Below, piece by piece: positions 51,501 through 60,370 of a stretch of DNA of 64,000 bases. Under the pieces are notes generated by a model. The model searched no databases and was not told the DNA's origin. It was given only the letters and a program-made list of their open reading frames with translations. This stretch comes from Flavobacteriales bacterium (GTDB taxonomy: Bacteria; Bacteroidota; Bacteroidia; Flavobacteriales_F; PHOS-HE28): contig JAMLHB010000001.1 of NCBI GenBank assembly GCA_023957375.1, positions 834,245 through 898,244 on the forward strand, in the 5' to 3' direction. The number at the start of each line of letters is the position of its first letter. The first letter of the stretch is position 1. A program made the position numbers and the translations under genes.

Positions 51501-54430
51501 CCTTCCCGCCCGGGAAGTCCGGTGCGGCCGGAATCCTGGAAAGCCAACTGGGCAGTTGCCCCAGTTGTTCCCGCGATCTGGCCCGCTTCTGCCCTGTTCT
51601 CCGTTTTCACCGATCCGGGCCCGGGCTGCGCCTCACTGTTCGTTGTCCTTCCCTCCGCTTTGGCATCTGCCTCTTTGGCCTCCTGCTCCCGGCCAACAGG
51701 CGGCAGCGTGGCAAGTGGTTCCTTGCGCGTGGCGGCCCTTTCCGTGGTTTCAGTCGTTGCATCGGCAACCGGCTGCCGTCCTACCTCAACATGATCCTGC
51801 GATGCAACGGAATCCGGTTCCTCATTGCCGGTATGCGGTACGGTCGCTACGTCCTGTCCGGCACCGGATCGCGAAGGCTCGCGGTTTAGGCCACCCTCAC
51901 CATTCCGGGCAACGCCTCCATCGACTTCGCTCGGGCTGGTGCCGGGCATTTGGAAGATGCCCGCGGTTGCTTCCCCGCCCCCCCAATTGAACATGCGGCG
52001 CTCACGTTCCTGCGGGGTGGCAGCTGCCAGCGGCAAGTAGATCACATCTATGGCCAGGTTCGAATTGCGCTGCTTCACTTGGGCAAGCCGCTGCTCCATG
52101 CCACCACCTGGAGGCGTGGAGGATGTTGCTGCGGGAGCACTGCTCGCTTGGCGCAAGTGTTCGAGCAGCCTTGCCTGGCCACGGGCCACGGTGGCCGCCT
52201 CCTCCGCATCCCTGGCTTTGGCGAAGGCCTCCTCCACCTCTGCATGCAGGGCATTGTATTGCTCCGTCAGCCCTGCCTGCTGTGCTTGGAGGTCCTCTTT
52301 CTTGCGGCCTTTGGCTTGGGCGGCTTCCTTTTCCAAGCGGGCTACCCGGTCTTGGAGCAAGCCTTCTTCTTCCCGCTGCGCGGTCGCTTGGCGCATGGCT
52401 CTTTCCGCCACCTCCGCCGCTTCCGTGGCCGCCCTCCGCATGCGCTCAAGATCATCGGGAGCGGCTTGTGGTCCCTTGCGTTGGTCCATGGCGGCTTTGA
52501 GCTTTGACAGTGCCGCAGTAGTGGCTGCCACGTCTTTAGCCGCTTGTGCTTTTTCCAATTCCCTGCTGGTTGCCTCGGCCTCGGCTGCTTGCTTGGCCGT
52601 ACGTCCTCCTGCCTCCGCAAGCTCATTGCCCGCCCGGTAGGCCGCCAGTGCCCGTTCCCGGGCGTCCCCGGATCGTTGACGGGCCAACGCCGCTTGTTCC
52701 ATCAATGCCCGTTTCTCAACCGCTCCGGCTGCCGAGGCTGCTTGCCCCACCAAATTTGCCGCCAAGACCGACTGTTCCTCAGCGGCCTTGGCGTTCACTT
52801 GGGCCAGTGCCCAGGCGCCCTTGGCCATGTTCTCCTGCCCGCGCCCATATTCACCTAAGGCAGCAGCTTCATCCCGTGCCAAGGCCATGGCGCCGTTCAT
52901 GGTCACCGTCCCATCAAAACCGGCGGCTTGCAGCGGATCCCCACTGCCATTTGCTTCGGAAGAGGGTGCTGCCGCCTGTGCGGTGGCACCCTTGCCGGTC
53001 ACGTCCAGGCGGGCTCGCTTGCGAATTTCTTCCAGCGCCAAGGTCATGATGTCCGCGTCCAAGGGCTGGTCGAAATGGCTTTTTACATCCACTGCCACAC
53101 CCGCCCGGTTCACCAGGCCTATCTCTTGGTTGAAGGCTTGTGGTTTTGAGCTTTGCGGCACTTCCAAAGTGCCCAAATAAGTGGGCCCGCTCCCTCCCGC
53201 CTGCACCAGGATCTTGTACTTGCCGGCCTTTGGCAGTGCGAGCACATATCCGCCTTGTGCATCCGTGCGCACATCCGCCACCTGCCTTCGCGTGAGGTCG
53301 TCCTCCACGATGATGCGCGCCTGCTTTTCACCCGGGTCGATCGTGGAAGAGAAAACCCCTTTGAAGACCGTGATGTTGATGGGCACTTGATCCGTCCCCA
53401 CGCGGAAAACGCTCACCATGCCCTGCTTGCTGTCGCGATCGCTGGCAAAGCACGCTTGCTGCCCGTCAGGGCCGACGATGTACAGCATTTCATCGGCAGG
53501 GGTGTTCACGGCAAAATCCATGTTCTCCGGTGCACTGAACACGTCCATGCCCTTATCGTATGTGCTTTTGAACACGTCATAGCCGCCCATGCTGTTATGC
53601 CCCTTGCTGCAGAAATAGAACGTTCGCCCATCGGGCGCCATCACGGCATAATCCTCATCCTGGTCCGAATTGATGTACCCGGCGAGCTTCATGGGGGCGG
53701 CATAGCCGCCGGTAGGCAGGAGCTGGGTGCGATAGATGTCCTTTCCGGTCTTACCGTCTTTGCCGTAGCTGCTGAAGTAAATGGGGCCACCGTTGTCCGG
53801 CAAATACACCAAGGACCGATCCGCGCTTTTCCGGTCCAAGCTGCTCAGCAGTTCTTCCGGAGCAACCACGATCTTGCCGCCAATGTCGCTGAGGTCATAG
53901 AACCTGAAGAAATCCTGGGCGGCCACTTCCACCTTGCTCATCACATCGATGTCCTTGATGTTGTTGAGGAGGTATTTTCCGTTGCGGCACTGCTGCTCCA
54001 ACGCCTCCACGGGGAACTGGGCCAGGAGCTTCTTGTCCGCGGTTCCCTTGAAGCGGTTGTAGGCCGCCAAGGCTTCGTCGAACTGGTAGTCCAATTGGTA
54101 GGCCTTACCGAGGAAGTACCACGCCAGGACGGGTGTTTCCGCACCACCAACTGCATATTTCAAGTAGCCGGTTGCCTTGGCCTTGTCCTTGTCGCCGTAT
54201 AGTGTGCACGCACCGAACTTGTAATTAAGGACATGGTCCTGCGGGGCAAGGCTCACCAATTGGGAGTACATGGGATAGGCCTTCGCATACTCCCCCTTGT
54301 CAAAGAGCACATCGGCATTGGCCATCAGTGCCTTGTCGCCTCCTTGCGCATGGACCGCCGCGCCCGGCACCCCGGCCATTAGGGTGGCCACACAGGCATG
54401 CAGGAGGCGTTGTCGGCAGCGCATGATCAT
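48503..54430 (-). CDS. Giant TPR / PD40 / coiled-coil protein with two C-terminal SPOR-like domains
   Basis: A 1975-residue exported protein. ATG 54430 overlaps the plsY stop (TGATG); signal peptide ends in AAVHAQ. TPR-like helices (about 35-165) are followed by a PD40 beta-propeller (about 190-365: APDGRTFYFCSKGHNSMGGYDVF) and a carboxypeptidase-regulatory-like sandwich (about 370-460). A long Ala/Glu/Arg-rich coiled coil (about 540-790), a low-complexity linker and a second helical region (about 1000-1460) come next. Near the end are two related 80-residue modules, VYKVQVGAFRNPLPAEAF (from about 1703) and FFTVQVGVYSKPTPLDRL (from about 1879), resembling SPOR peptidoglycan-binding domains. 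It is probably a periplasm-spanning scaffold tied to the cell wall. Last gene of a tightly coupled five-gene run starting at tpiA. Confidence 0.85.
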   Translation of the reverse strand: MIMRCRQRLLHACVATLMAGVPGAAVHAQGGDKALMANADVLFDKGEYAKAYPMYSQLVSLAPQDHVLNYKFGACTLYGDKDKAKATGYLKYAVGGAETPVLAWYFLGKAYQLDYQFDEALAAYNRFKGTADKKLLAQFPVEALEQQCRNGKYLLNNIKDIDVMSKVEVAAQDFFRFYDLSDIGGKIVVAPEELLSSLDRKSADRSLVYLPDNGGPIYFSSYGKDGKTGKDIYRTQLLPTGGYAAPMKLAGYINSDQDEDYAVMAPDGRTFYFCSKGHNSMGGYDVFKSTYDKGMDVFSAPENMDFAVNTPADEMLYIVGPDGQQACFASDRDSKQGMVSVFRVGTDQVPINITVFKGVFSSTIDPGEKQARIIVEDDLTRRQVADVRTDAQGGYVLALPKAGKYKILVQAGGSGPTYLGTLEVPQSSKPQAFNQEIGLVNRAGVAVDVKSHFDQPLDADIMTLALEEIRKRARLDVTGKGATAQAAAPSSEANGSGDPLQAAGFDGTVTMNGAMALARDEAAALGEYGRGQENMAKGAWALAQVNAKAAEEQSVLAANLVGQAASAAGAVEKRALMEQAALARQRSGDARERALAAYRAGNELAEAGGRTAKQAAEAEATSRELEKAQAAKDVAATTAALSKLKAAMDQRKGPQAAPDDLERMRRAATEAAEVAERAMRQATAQREEEGLLQDRVARLEKEAAQAKGRKKEDLQAQQAGLTEQYNALHAEVEEAFAKARDAEEAATVARGQARLLEHLRQASSAPAATSSTPPGGGMEQRLAQVKQRNSNLAIDVIYLPLAAATPQERERRMFNWGGGEATAGIFQMPGTSPSEVDGGVARNGEGGLNREPSRSGAGQDVATVPHTGNEEPDSVASQDHVEVGRQPVADATTETTERAATRKEPLATLPPVGREQEAKEADAKAEGRTTNSEAQPGPGSVKTENRAEAGQIAGTTGATAQLAFQDSGRTGLPGREGQLPDEQAFLLANKLAELEQLRKASKDRTVIDSLDREISAQKQQIKDLNVAKENKDGSKALANMHQYRFLDFDLAVLDSQLVEDVHPGFFLARQGILDAPGTAGEKAAKLHALETQLMERIDARMQEALATMEEYPDRSAEVLPRLERLRGLKATHAQLAEQVLADAGQQYAAPETKAMEDRMLAMGHEQARAADGGEKRSATPHSDSYLAIEPELERIYRSALAPRSGKVVEATSRMERELESAETMQAEIDSMQNLLSDALPGKEYDRLRERTDRKIDDLLIHNVDLGQRSAFISISEYASAQDSLKQLSKLLNKKGLPPDEPLLQMAKSYEGTAGSAMARAKNLRRQADDGRDIFKRNSLYRQAYKEELSALQELDRAITVRNYLISAQAVPGEILTYAQVEQRLFPEELAAAQGDAVQQAAPIQGPLVTGMAPAEGEAAADTSISTAPSGSTAPAVLGAGTDEPDSTALARYLDRFYYLDPLERRQVMSNADEKRYFLMRGHSMNDRASAAGAADEAEGAANLAAVLQGEAQAIRNEPGGAAAGDRAQQVQKLETRADALLLRADSLKQAAARLAASADATEAQASVWLQSLPADRSSAIMGLEQTKRRTEPVLARSRPRSDIRQPETVAEVRPAEGQGRQEAPPAAPVESGIAARSNEVTAPPALGAAPVIREEAPGRMATVRPATNMMPEPFKPLTKDVFAIVNEPEARQGSIPMDAPLPSGVVYKVQVGAFRNPLPAEAFSDMAPLRGEHAANGLVRYTAGLFTTAANAAAAGAKVRERGYRDAFVVAYMDGRRVTLREAMQAESASLAQAAPAAATEVVAFEAGNRSVTPATQVEPPSTPTSLNAQGRGVAAEAAVLATYPATVEDVLAAFDAAPPAANYYNDPAAAPAKQVETVKGLFFTVQVGVYSKPTPLDRLFNITPLNSELTANGKIRYTTGMFLGEPQASQRKNACVSLGVVDAFITAYLNGKRIPLRDARALLAKFGKSILAQP

Positions 54431-55074
54431 CACGATGTTGATCGGCCCAAAAGGTTCATTCTCCCTTCGGTGCCCCTCCACAGCCTCACCATATTTTGCC
54501 TGTGGGTGAAAAAGACGGTAAGGCACAGCAACAGGGCAAAGATCCTGATCACCAGGCTCGGTTCACGGTACACGAACATGATCGCCAAGGGGAAGGCCAC
54601 TGCGGCGGCCAACGAGGAGAGCGACACGTAATGGGTGATCAGGAACACCGCAAAGAACACGGCCACGCAGATCAATGCCGAACCGGGATGCACGGCCAAC
54701 ACGCCGCCCAGCGAAGTGGCGATGCCCTTTCCCCCACGAAAGCCCGCAAACACCGGATACAAGTGGCCCAGAACCGCCGCCGCCACCAGTAGCACGCGCA
54801 ACAGTGTCCATGCATCGGAATAAAGCTCCGAGCCGCTCCACAAAGGCAACAGGCGCACGGGGAGAAACCCCTTGAGGATGTCCAACAGCAGCACTGGAAT
54901 GCCCGCTTTGGGGCCGAGCACGCGGAACGTGTTGGTGGCCCCCGCATTGTGGCTGCCGTGCTCGCGAATGTCGATGCCATAAAATCCCTTGCCCCACCAC
55001 ACGGAACTGGGAATGCTCCCGCTTAGATAGGCGATGGCCATGGCCGCAATGCTGTATGTCCAGGGGAATTCCAT
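54430..55074 (-). CDS. plsY: Acyl-phosphate glycerol-3-phosphate acyltransferase PlsY
   Basis: A 214-residue inner-membrane enzyme that acylates glycerol-3-phosphate with acyl phosphate, the first step of phospholipid synthesis. ATG 55074 is chosen over the GTG at 55080. PlsY motifs are SGSIPSS, HGSHNAGATNTFRVLG and FAGFRGGKGIATSLGG, with six or seven membrane segments. A PlsX gene is not in the window. Its stop and the next start overlap (TGATG at 54430), and its own start follows the previous stop by 2 bp. Confidence 0.96.
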   Translation of the reverse strand: MEFPWTYSIAAMAIAYLSGSIPSSVWWGKGFYGIDIREHGSHNAGATNTFRVLGPKAGIPVLLLDILKGFLPVRLLPLWSGSELYSDAWTLLRVLLVAAAVLGHLYPVFAGFRGGKGIATSLGGVLAVHPGSALICVAVFFAVFLITHYVSLSSLAAAVAFPLAIMFVYREPSLVIRIFALLLCLTVFFTHRQNMVRLWRGTEGRMNLLGRSTS

Positions 55075-55076
55075 GG

Positions 55077-58000
55077 TCACAGGCCAAAGCGGTCGCGGAA
55101 GTCGTCCACCTTGCGTTTGTTGGTGAGAATGAACTGGTAGTCCGGCATGTCCTTCTTGCCCGCAAAGCGGCGCTTATCGTCCTTCAGGTCGGCGATCAGG
55201 GTGTTGAACTCGGCGTTGCTGCTGTATACGTACATGTAGTTCCGGGTGTATTGGAAGAACCAATAGGTTTGCTCGTCCAGCATCAACAGCACGGTCATGG
55301 CGTCTCCGCTCCGCTTGCGCTGGAACTCCACCTTCCCCTTGAGGTAGCGGTACACCGGCTTCTTGAGCACGGTGGCCAAGCCAAGGTCCCCGGTGCTCTG
55401 CCAAGCTTCGTCCGCAGCGTTCCATGCCAAGTTCACATCGCAGAACACCAAGGGCCTGATCAATTCATCCGGCAAGCGTTTGATCTCTCCCTTGATGCTG
55501 AGCTCGCTGATCAACTTGTCGCTCTTCTCCTTGCCGAGCATCTCCCGCAGGGAGCGCTCATACGGCGTTTTCGACAGGTCCACCTGTTTCTGTTCCGGGT
55601 AGGCAGCGATCTCCGCCACCATTTTATCCAAGGCATTGTCCAAGAACGGGAAATTCATCACCAAGGTGGCTTTGGCGGTAACAGAGGCCGGCTCCCCCTT
55701 GTATTCGAGCGTGCCGTAGCCATCCACGGCCACCTGCCCAAGGTCCACGCCCGGGTTGATATGCCCATCTGCGGAGAGCAGGCAGGACACGGTGGAAAGG
55801 GCCACCAAGTTCCCCGGCAGATTGTTTTGACGGATCTTGTCCTTGTTGGAGATGAGATAAGCCTTGCGGATCTTGTCGAAGAACAGCAATCCCTTCGCAC
55901 TGATGATGTCGCGGTCGGCTTTGTCCTGCTTGCGGCTCAGGAATGTTCCGTAGGTGTTGAACGGGTCCTCCTTGGTCATGTATATGCCCGTGCCGACCGG
56001 CAATCCTTCGGCATCGATCAGCGAATCGCTCACGGGGATGAACACCTCCATGGGATCGATCTTGCCGGTAAAGCCCATCCAATTGCGCGTGATGCCGGGG
56101 CAGTCATGCTTGATGCGCGTGTTGCCCGTGAAGGTGAGCTCCTTGCTGGTGGCCTCCAGCTTCACGTCCCCGAAGAAATCGAAGGCGGGGCTCAGCTGGA
56201 ACGAGGCATCCTGCGGGATGCGGCCCAGGGCATAGGTCTGGAAGGTGGTGTCCACATTGATGTTGCCCATGTTGATGGTGAACACCTTGCCGGTCTCATC
56301 CTTGTAGTCGTAGATCCCCGTGCCGCTGTATTGCCGACGGGCGGCGATGTTCACGGTGGCGTCATGGATGGTGTGGTATTTGTTCACGAAATTGGCGGTG
56401 ACCGTGGCCCGGACCAGCGGGTCCATCTTGGCATTGCGGCCGATGCGCACCCGCAGGCTGTCCGGGGCGATCAATGCATCGGCAACTTGGATGTACTGCA
56501 CCTCGTTGGCCGTGATCAAGTGCTTCTTCAGGTCATAGCGGGCCTTGGGCGCCATAAAGCGCAGTGAATCCTGCTGTGGGTTCACGCTGATGAAGTTGCT
56601 GCCGGTGAGCTGCAGGTCTTCATTGCCCGCCGTGGCGGTACGGTCGCTTTCCAGTTCAATGTCGCCCTGGTCCATGTACCACTTGAACCGGTCCATGAAG
56701 CAGATATACTGGTTGTAGGGGAATTCCACCTTTGTTTCGGTGCCGTTGCTGACGAATTCGCCCACCCGCTCGTCCAGCTTCACGTTGGCGTTCACGTTAT
56801 CGGTGCGGAAGGCGATGGCCGTGGTGTCTCCTTCGGTAAGCCTGAAATCACTGGTGTCCGCCCCCACCCTCATGGTTTCAAAATTGAACAGCTTGGAGCT
56901 GAGCGTGGCATTGGTGAAATCCACCAGGCCCGCGCCGGTCATGCCTTTGGGCCGCAGCTCGGTTTTGCCGTACAGGAAAGCCTGGCCATCGAACATGCGC
57001 ATCGGGCTTTGCTTGGTTTGTGCCAGCAGCACCTCCTTCGCCGGTTCCAATCGGATGAACACTTGCGACGCTTGCACGCCGGGCACTTTCAAGGCACTGG
57101 CGGAGGCGGCGTTGTACAAGGTGTCCGCCATGCCGAAGGTGGTGTCCGGGGTGAACACCAGGTCCTTGCTCCGCACCATGGTGGTGAGGAAGTCCAGGTC
57201 ACCTTCTCCATGCAGGCCTTGGTTGTCAAGCTTCACCGTCAGGTCGAATTTGGCCTTCCCGCCATACAGCGGCATGCCGCCCGCCCCGGTGGGCCGAACA
57301 AACCCCAAGGCATAATCCGGTTGCAGGCGCAGGGTTTCACGAATGTCCGGAAAGATGCCCGCGCTCACTAAGATGCCATCGAAGCGCAGGCCGTTGTTGG
57401 TGAAGTTGTCCAAACTGTCCAGCAGGAACGGGTCGCTCTTGTAATAGAACCCGTCGCGTTTGTACGCTCCCTTCTGTATCGCCTTGCGATCATAAAAGAC
57501 AAAGCTTTCCCGAGTACTGTGGAACTTCGGGAAATCAGGATAGGTTTTCTGGTGCAGTCCGCTCTTGTTGGATGGCGCGTCCACTTCCAGGGATCCCGCC
57601 ACGTTCTCCAACACGTTCTTCACCTTCACCAAGCGGTAGTTGCCGTTGTCATCCGGCTCAAAGCTGTCCGCCAGGAAGGCCACACTGTCCACATTCAACA
57701 GATCGATGGTGAAGGGCTCGTAATGGAAGAAGTACTCCTTGCCGTGAAACGTGAGCTTTCCGGCCTTGATCACGCCGCCGAAGCTGAAGTCACGGTCTTT
57801 CTTGATGGTGACCAGCTTTTCCGACGGGTAGATCTTCACATCCTGTGAATCGCTTAGCTGAATGCGTGAGACACCTTTCAAGGAGAGGTCGTTGTTCAAC
57901 AGGTTGATGGTGCCGTTCAATCCATCCGGGCTGTTACTGTTGAATTGGAGCACGTCGTAATCCACCTTGCCCGCGCTGGAAAGGATGTGCTGCTTCAGGC

Positions 58001-59525
58001 GGGGCAGCACTTTCACGTGTTCCTCTTCGGCGTCATATTCCAAGAAGCCCATGTTGGCCAGGTTGATCAGCATGAGCTTCACCTGCCCCACCTGCAGTTT
58101 GGTGTACAGCGCAAAGTCCTGCACGCTGAATTCATCACCGACCTGCTTGCTGTAGTCGCGTACCCGTGACAGCGGGTGCACGGCATCAATGCCCATCAGT
58201 GCCACATAGCGCCGCTTCTCGAAATAGTTGAAGCTTTCGAAGGACGTGGATGTTTGGGTGGACCCCTGCATGTTGCCCAGTTGCACCAGCGGGTCGCCCT
58301 GTTTCCATCGCAGTTCCTCGAAATACATGTCCAACTTGTGGTAGGTATCGAAGAAGGGCCCCTTGGACAATCCTTCGTCAGGTTTGATCATCGTGAGCAA
58401 CTTCTTCTCCCGCATGAAGCGCAGGGTGACGCTGGGGTGGAAGATCGAATCCTTGTCGAGCTTCATCACCATGGCCACGTTCTCGCTGGATACCTTGTCC
58501 GGCTCGATGGTGTAGGCCAGGCCGGTGGTAACGATAAAGGGCCTGCCTTCGCGCTTGAAGATGAGCGTGGCCGGTTCATCGCGTGTGCCATAGCCTTGCA
58601 ACTTGGCTCCCTGCATGGAGAAGCCACCCTCGAAATCGACGCCGGGCACGATCTCGTTGATCTGTTTGCGCAGGTCGTAGCTTTCAAACTGGGGATAGGC
58701 GGCCTTGGCGGCCGTGACATTGGCCCGCAGCTTGTCCTTCACCCTGCCCAGCAACACCTCGTTGAAGTAGGGGTCGGTGAATTTGACGCTATCGACAACC
58801 ACCTCGGCAGCCTTCACCGACAGAGTATATGGATGCGCCCACTTCACATAGGTGCTTCGCACGTCAAGTCCGGCACGTTGCCAATTGATCGTTCCCCCAA
58901 CGCCCCTCCACTCCTGCTCCAGGGGATGAAAGACGCCACTGGTCGCGAAGATCACTGAACTGTCCGTCTTGGAAGACCACACCAGGTCCACGGAACTGTA
59001 TTCCACCTGGGGGCCTTGGTCATACTTGAAGATGAACCCGCCCGACCGGGTGTGCCAATTGGTGGCTGTGGCCTGGTACAGGATATTTTCCGCCAGCAGC
59101 CCTTTGCCGAACCCCAGCATTTCCTCCAGGTCCTTTTTCCGGGAGGATCTACCCGCCTGCTCCAATGCTTGCAGCCATGCGTCCAGCTCGGCCGGGGAAT
59201 GCCCCTTGGTTTGGAAGGCCACGACCGTGGAAAGCAGGTCCATAAAATCAGGGAATGCCTGGAAGCGTTTCTTGCCCATCACATTGGACACGGACACCAC
59301 CCGGTCCCTGAGGGCACTGTGCATGAAGCTACCGTTCCAGAAAGGCACGAAGCTGCCCTCGAGGAATGTTGTTGCCTCCTTCCTGTTCGCTTCGGTGAGG
59401 AACTTGGTGATCGCGCCTTGGTAGGCGGCTTGATCATTGGGAAACACCGGAACCTGTGCTTGCAGCCGTGCCTGGGTTAGGCACAGAAGCCCCAACGCCA
59501 CGGTGGCGGCAGTTGATCTGGTCAT
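55077..59525 (-). CDS. 1482-residue secreted protein of unknown function
   Basis: ATG 59525 overlaps the prmA stop (ATGA) and begins a signal peptide (TRSTAATVALGLLCLTQARLQAQ). An N-terminal helical part (about 25-160) precedes a very long beta-rich body. That body has repeated DSLR-, D..V.I-type strands and segments such as RYDLKKHLITANEVQYIQVADALIAPDS, reminiscent of OstA/LptD-like jellyroll or beta-taco repeats. Aromatic residues near the C-terminus (QTYWFFQYTRNYMYVYSS) do not form an obvious barrel. Location is probably periplasm or outer membrane. Fixed between prmA and plsY with overlapping or near-overlapping junctions, it may take part in lipid or lipoprotein transport. The family is not one I can name. 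Confidence 0.78.
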   Translation of the reverse strand: MTRSTAATVALGLLCLTQARLQAQVPVFPNDQAAYQGAITKFLTEANRKEATTFLEGSFVPFWNGSFMHSALRDRVVSVSNVMGKKRFQAFPDFMDLLSTVVAFQTKGHSPAELDAWLQALEQAGRSSRKKDLEEMLGFGKGLLAENILYQATATNWHTRSGGFIFKYDQGPQVEYSSVDLVWSSKTDSSVIFATSGVFHPLEQEWRGVGGTINWQRAGLDVRSTYVKWAHPYTLSVKAAEVVVDSVKFTDPYFNEVLLGRVKDKLRANVTAAKAAYPQFESYDLRKQINEIVPGVDFEGGFSMQGAKLQGYGTRDEPATLIFKREGRPFIVTTGLAYTIEPDKVSSENVAMVMKLDKDSIFHPSVTLRFMREKKLLTMIKPDEGLSKGPFFDTYHKLDMYFEELRWKQGDPLVQLGNMQGSTQTSTSFESFNYFEKRRYVALMGIDAVHPLSRVRDYSKQVGDEFSVQDFALYTKLQVGQVKLMLINLANMGFLEYDAEEEHVKVLPRLKQHILSSAGKVDYDVLQFNSNSPDGLNGTINLLNNDLSLKGVSRIQLSDSQDVKIYPSEKLVTIKKDRDFSFGGVIKAGKLTFHGKEYFFHYEPFTIDLLNVDSVAFLADSFEPDDNGNYRLVKVKNVLENVAGSLEVDAPSNKSGLHQKTYPDFPKFHSTRESFVFYDRKAIQKGAYKRDGFYYKSDPFLLDSLDNFTNNGLRFDGILVSAGIFPDIRETLRLQPDYALGFVRPTGAGGMPLYGGKAKFDLTVKLDNQGLHGEGDLDFLTTMVRSKDLVFTPDTTFGMADTLYNAASASALKVPGVQASQVFIRLEPAKEVLLAQTKQSPMRMFDGQAFLYGKTELRPKGMTGAGLVDFTNATLSSKLFNFETMRVGADTSDFRLTEGDTTAIAFRTDNVNANVKLDERVGEFVSNGTETKVEFPYNQYICFMDRFKWYMDQGDIELESDRTATAGNEDLQLTGSNFISVNPQQDSLRFMAPKARYDLKKHLITANEVQYIQVADALIAPDSLRVRIGRNAKMDPLVRATVTANFVNKYHTIHDATVNIAARRQYSGTGIYDYKDETGKVFTINMGNINVDTTFQTYALGRIPQDASFQLSPAFDFFGDVKLEATSKELTFTGNTRIKHDCPGITRNWMGFTGKIDPMEVFIPVSDSLIDAEGLPVGTGIYMTKEDPFNTYGTFLSRKQDKADRDIISAKGLLFFDKIRKAYLISNKDKIRQNNLPGNLVALSTVSCLLSADGHINPGVDLGQVAVDGYGTLEYKGEPASVTAKATLVMNFPFLDNALDKMVAEIAAYPEQKQVDLSKTPYERSLREMLGKEKSDKLISELSIKGEIKRLPDELIRPLVFCDVNLAWNAADEAWQSTGDLGLATVLKKPVYRYLKGKVEFQRKRSGDAMTVLLMLDEQTYWFFQYTRNYMYVYSSNAEFNTLIADLKDDKRRFAGKKDMPDYQFILTNKRKVDDFRDRFGL

Positions 59526-60370
59526 TGGTCGGGGCTTTCGTTCTTTACCCATCGTGAAAATGCCCATTCCCCATCCGCCATGACCTGCACGTTGGCCAGA
59601 CCTTGCCGCATGGCGGCGGCATCCAACAGGTGTGCGTCATCCGTTAAGAAGCCACTGAGCAGGAGGTGTCCATCCTTGCGCAGCGCCTTGGCCAAATAAG
59701 GCATCGCGGCGATCAAAGTATTCCGTTCGATGTTCGCCAAAATAGTGCCGAACCCGGCCCTGTTTTCCAACCGGGCATCCCCCTTTTCCACAACCAACCG
59801 CTCACAATGGTTGACCCTGGCGTTGTAGCGGGCATTTTCCACGGCAACCGGGTCGTTATCGATGGCCAGCACTGCCTGTGCGCCCATGCGCTCGGCCAAG
59901 ATCCCCAGCACGCCCGTGCCGCAGCCCAAGTCGCACACATACTGCCCCTCCACGGGAAACTGCAGCATGGAGCGCACCATCATCCGCGTGGTGGCATGGT
60001 GGCCGGTGCCGAAGGCCATCCGAGGGGTGATGACCAGTTCATGCTCCACGTCCGGAACGGAAGGATGGAATTCCGCCCTGATGCGGACCCGGCCTTCCAC
60101 GTCCATGGGCTGGAACCCGCTTTCCCAGCGGGCGTTCCAATTCTCTTCCGGCAACTGCCGTGCACTGCGGTGGAGCGATACGTGGGGGTTGTGCAGTATA
60201 GGAAGTCGTTCCAAGTCCGGGGAGCGATAGTGCTCCACGGGGATATATGCCTTCAAACCGTGGGGTGTTTCCTCAAAACCTTCGTAGCCCAGGTCCATCA
60301 ATTCCACCATCAACAGGTCCCGCCATGGCTCCGTGGGATCCACTATGAAGTCGATCTCCATGTAGGGCAT
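59522..60370 (-). CDS. prmA: Ribosomal protein L11 methyltransferase PrmA
   Basis: A 282-residue SAM-dependent methyltransferase that trimethylates L11. ATG 60370 overlaps the tpiA stop (TGATG). N-terminal L11-recognition domain, then the motif MAFGTGHHATTRMM and the SAM-binding DLGCGTGVLGILAERMGA, followed by NI.RNTL and a C-terminal LLSGFL. Upstream in-frame extensions into tpiA are rejected. Confidence 0.95.
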   Translation of the reverse strand: MPYMEIDFIVDPTEPWRDLLMVELMDLGYEGFEETPHGLKAYIPVEHYRSPDLERLPILHNPHVSLHRSARQLPEENWNARWESGFQPMDVEGRVRIRAEFHPSVPDVEHELVITPRMAFGTGHHATTRMMVRSMLQFPVEGQYVCDLGCGTGVLGILAERMGAQAVLAIDNDPVAVENARYNARVNHCERLVVEKGDARLENRAGFGTILANIERNTLIAAMPYLAKALRKDGHLLLSGFLTDDAHLLDAAAMRQGLANVQVMADGEWAFSRWVKNESPDQ

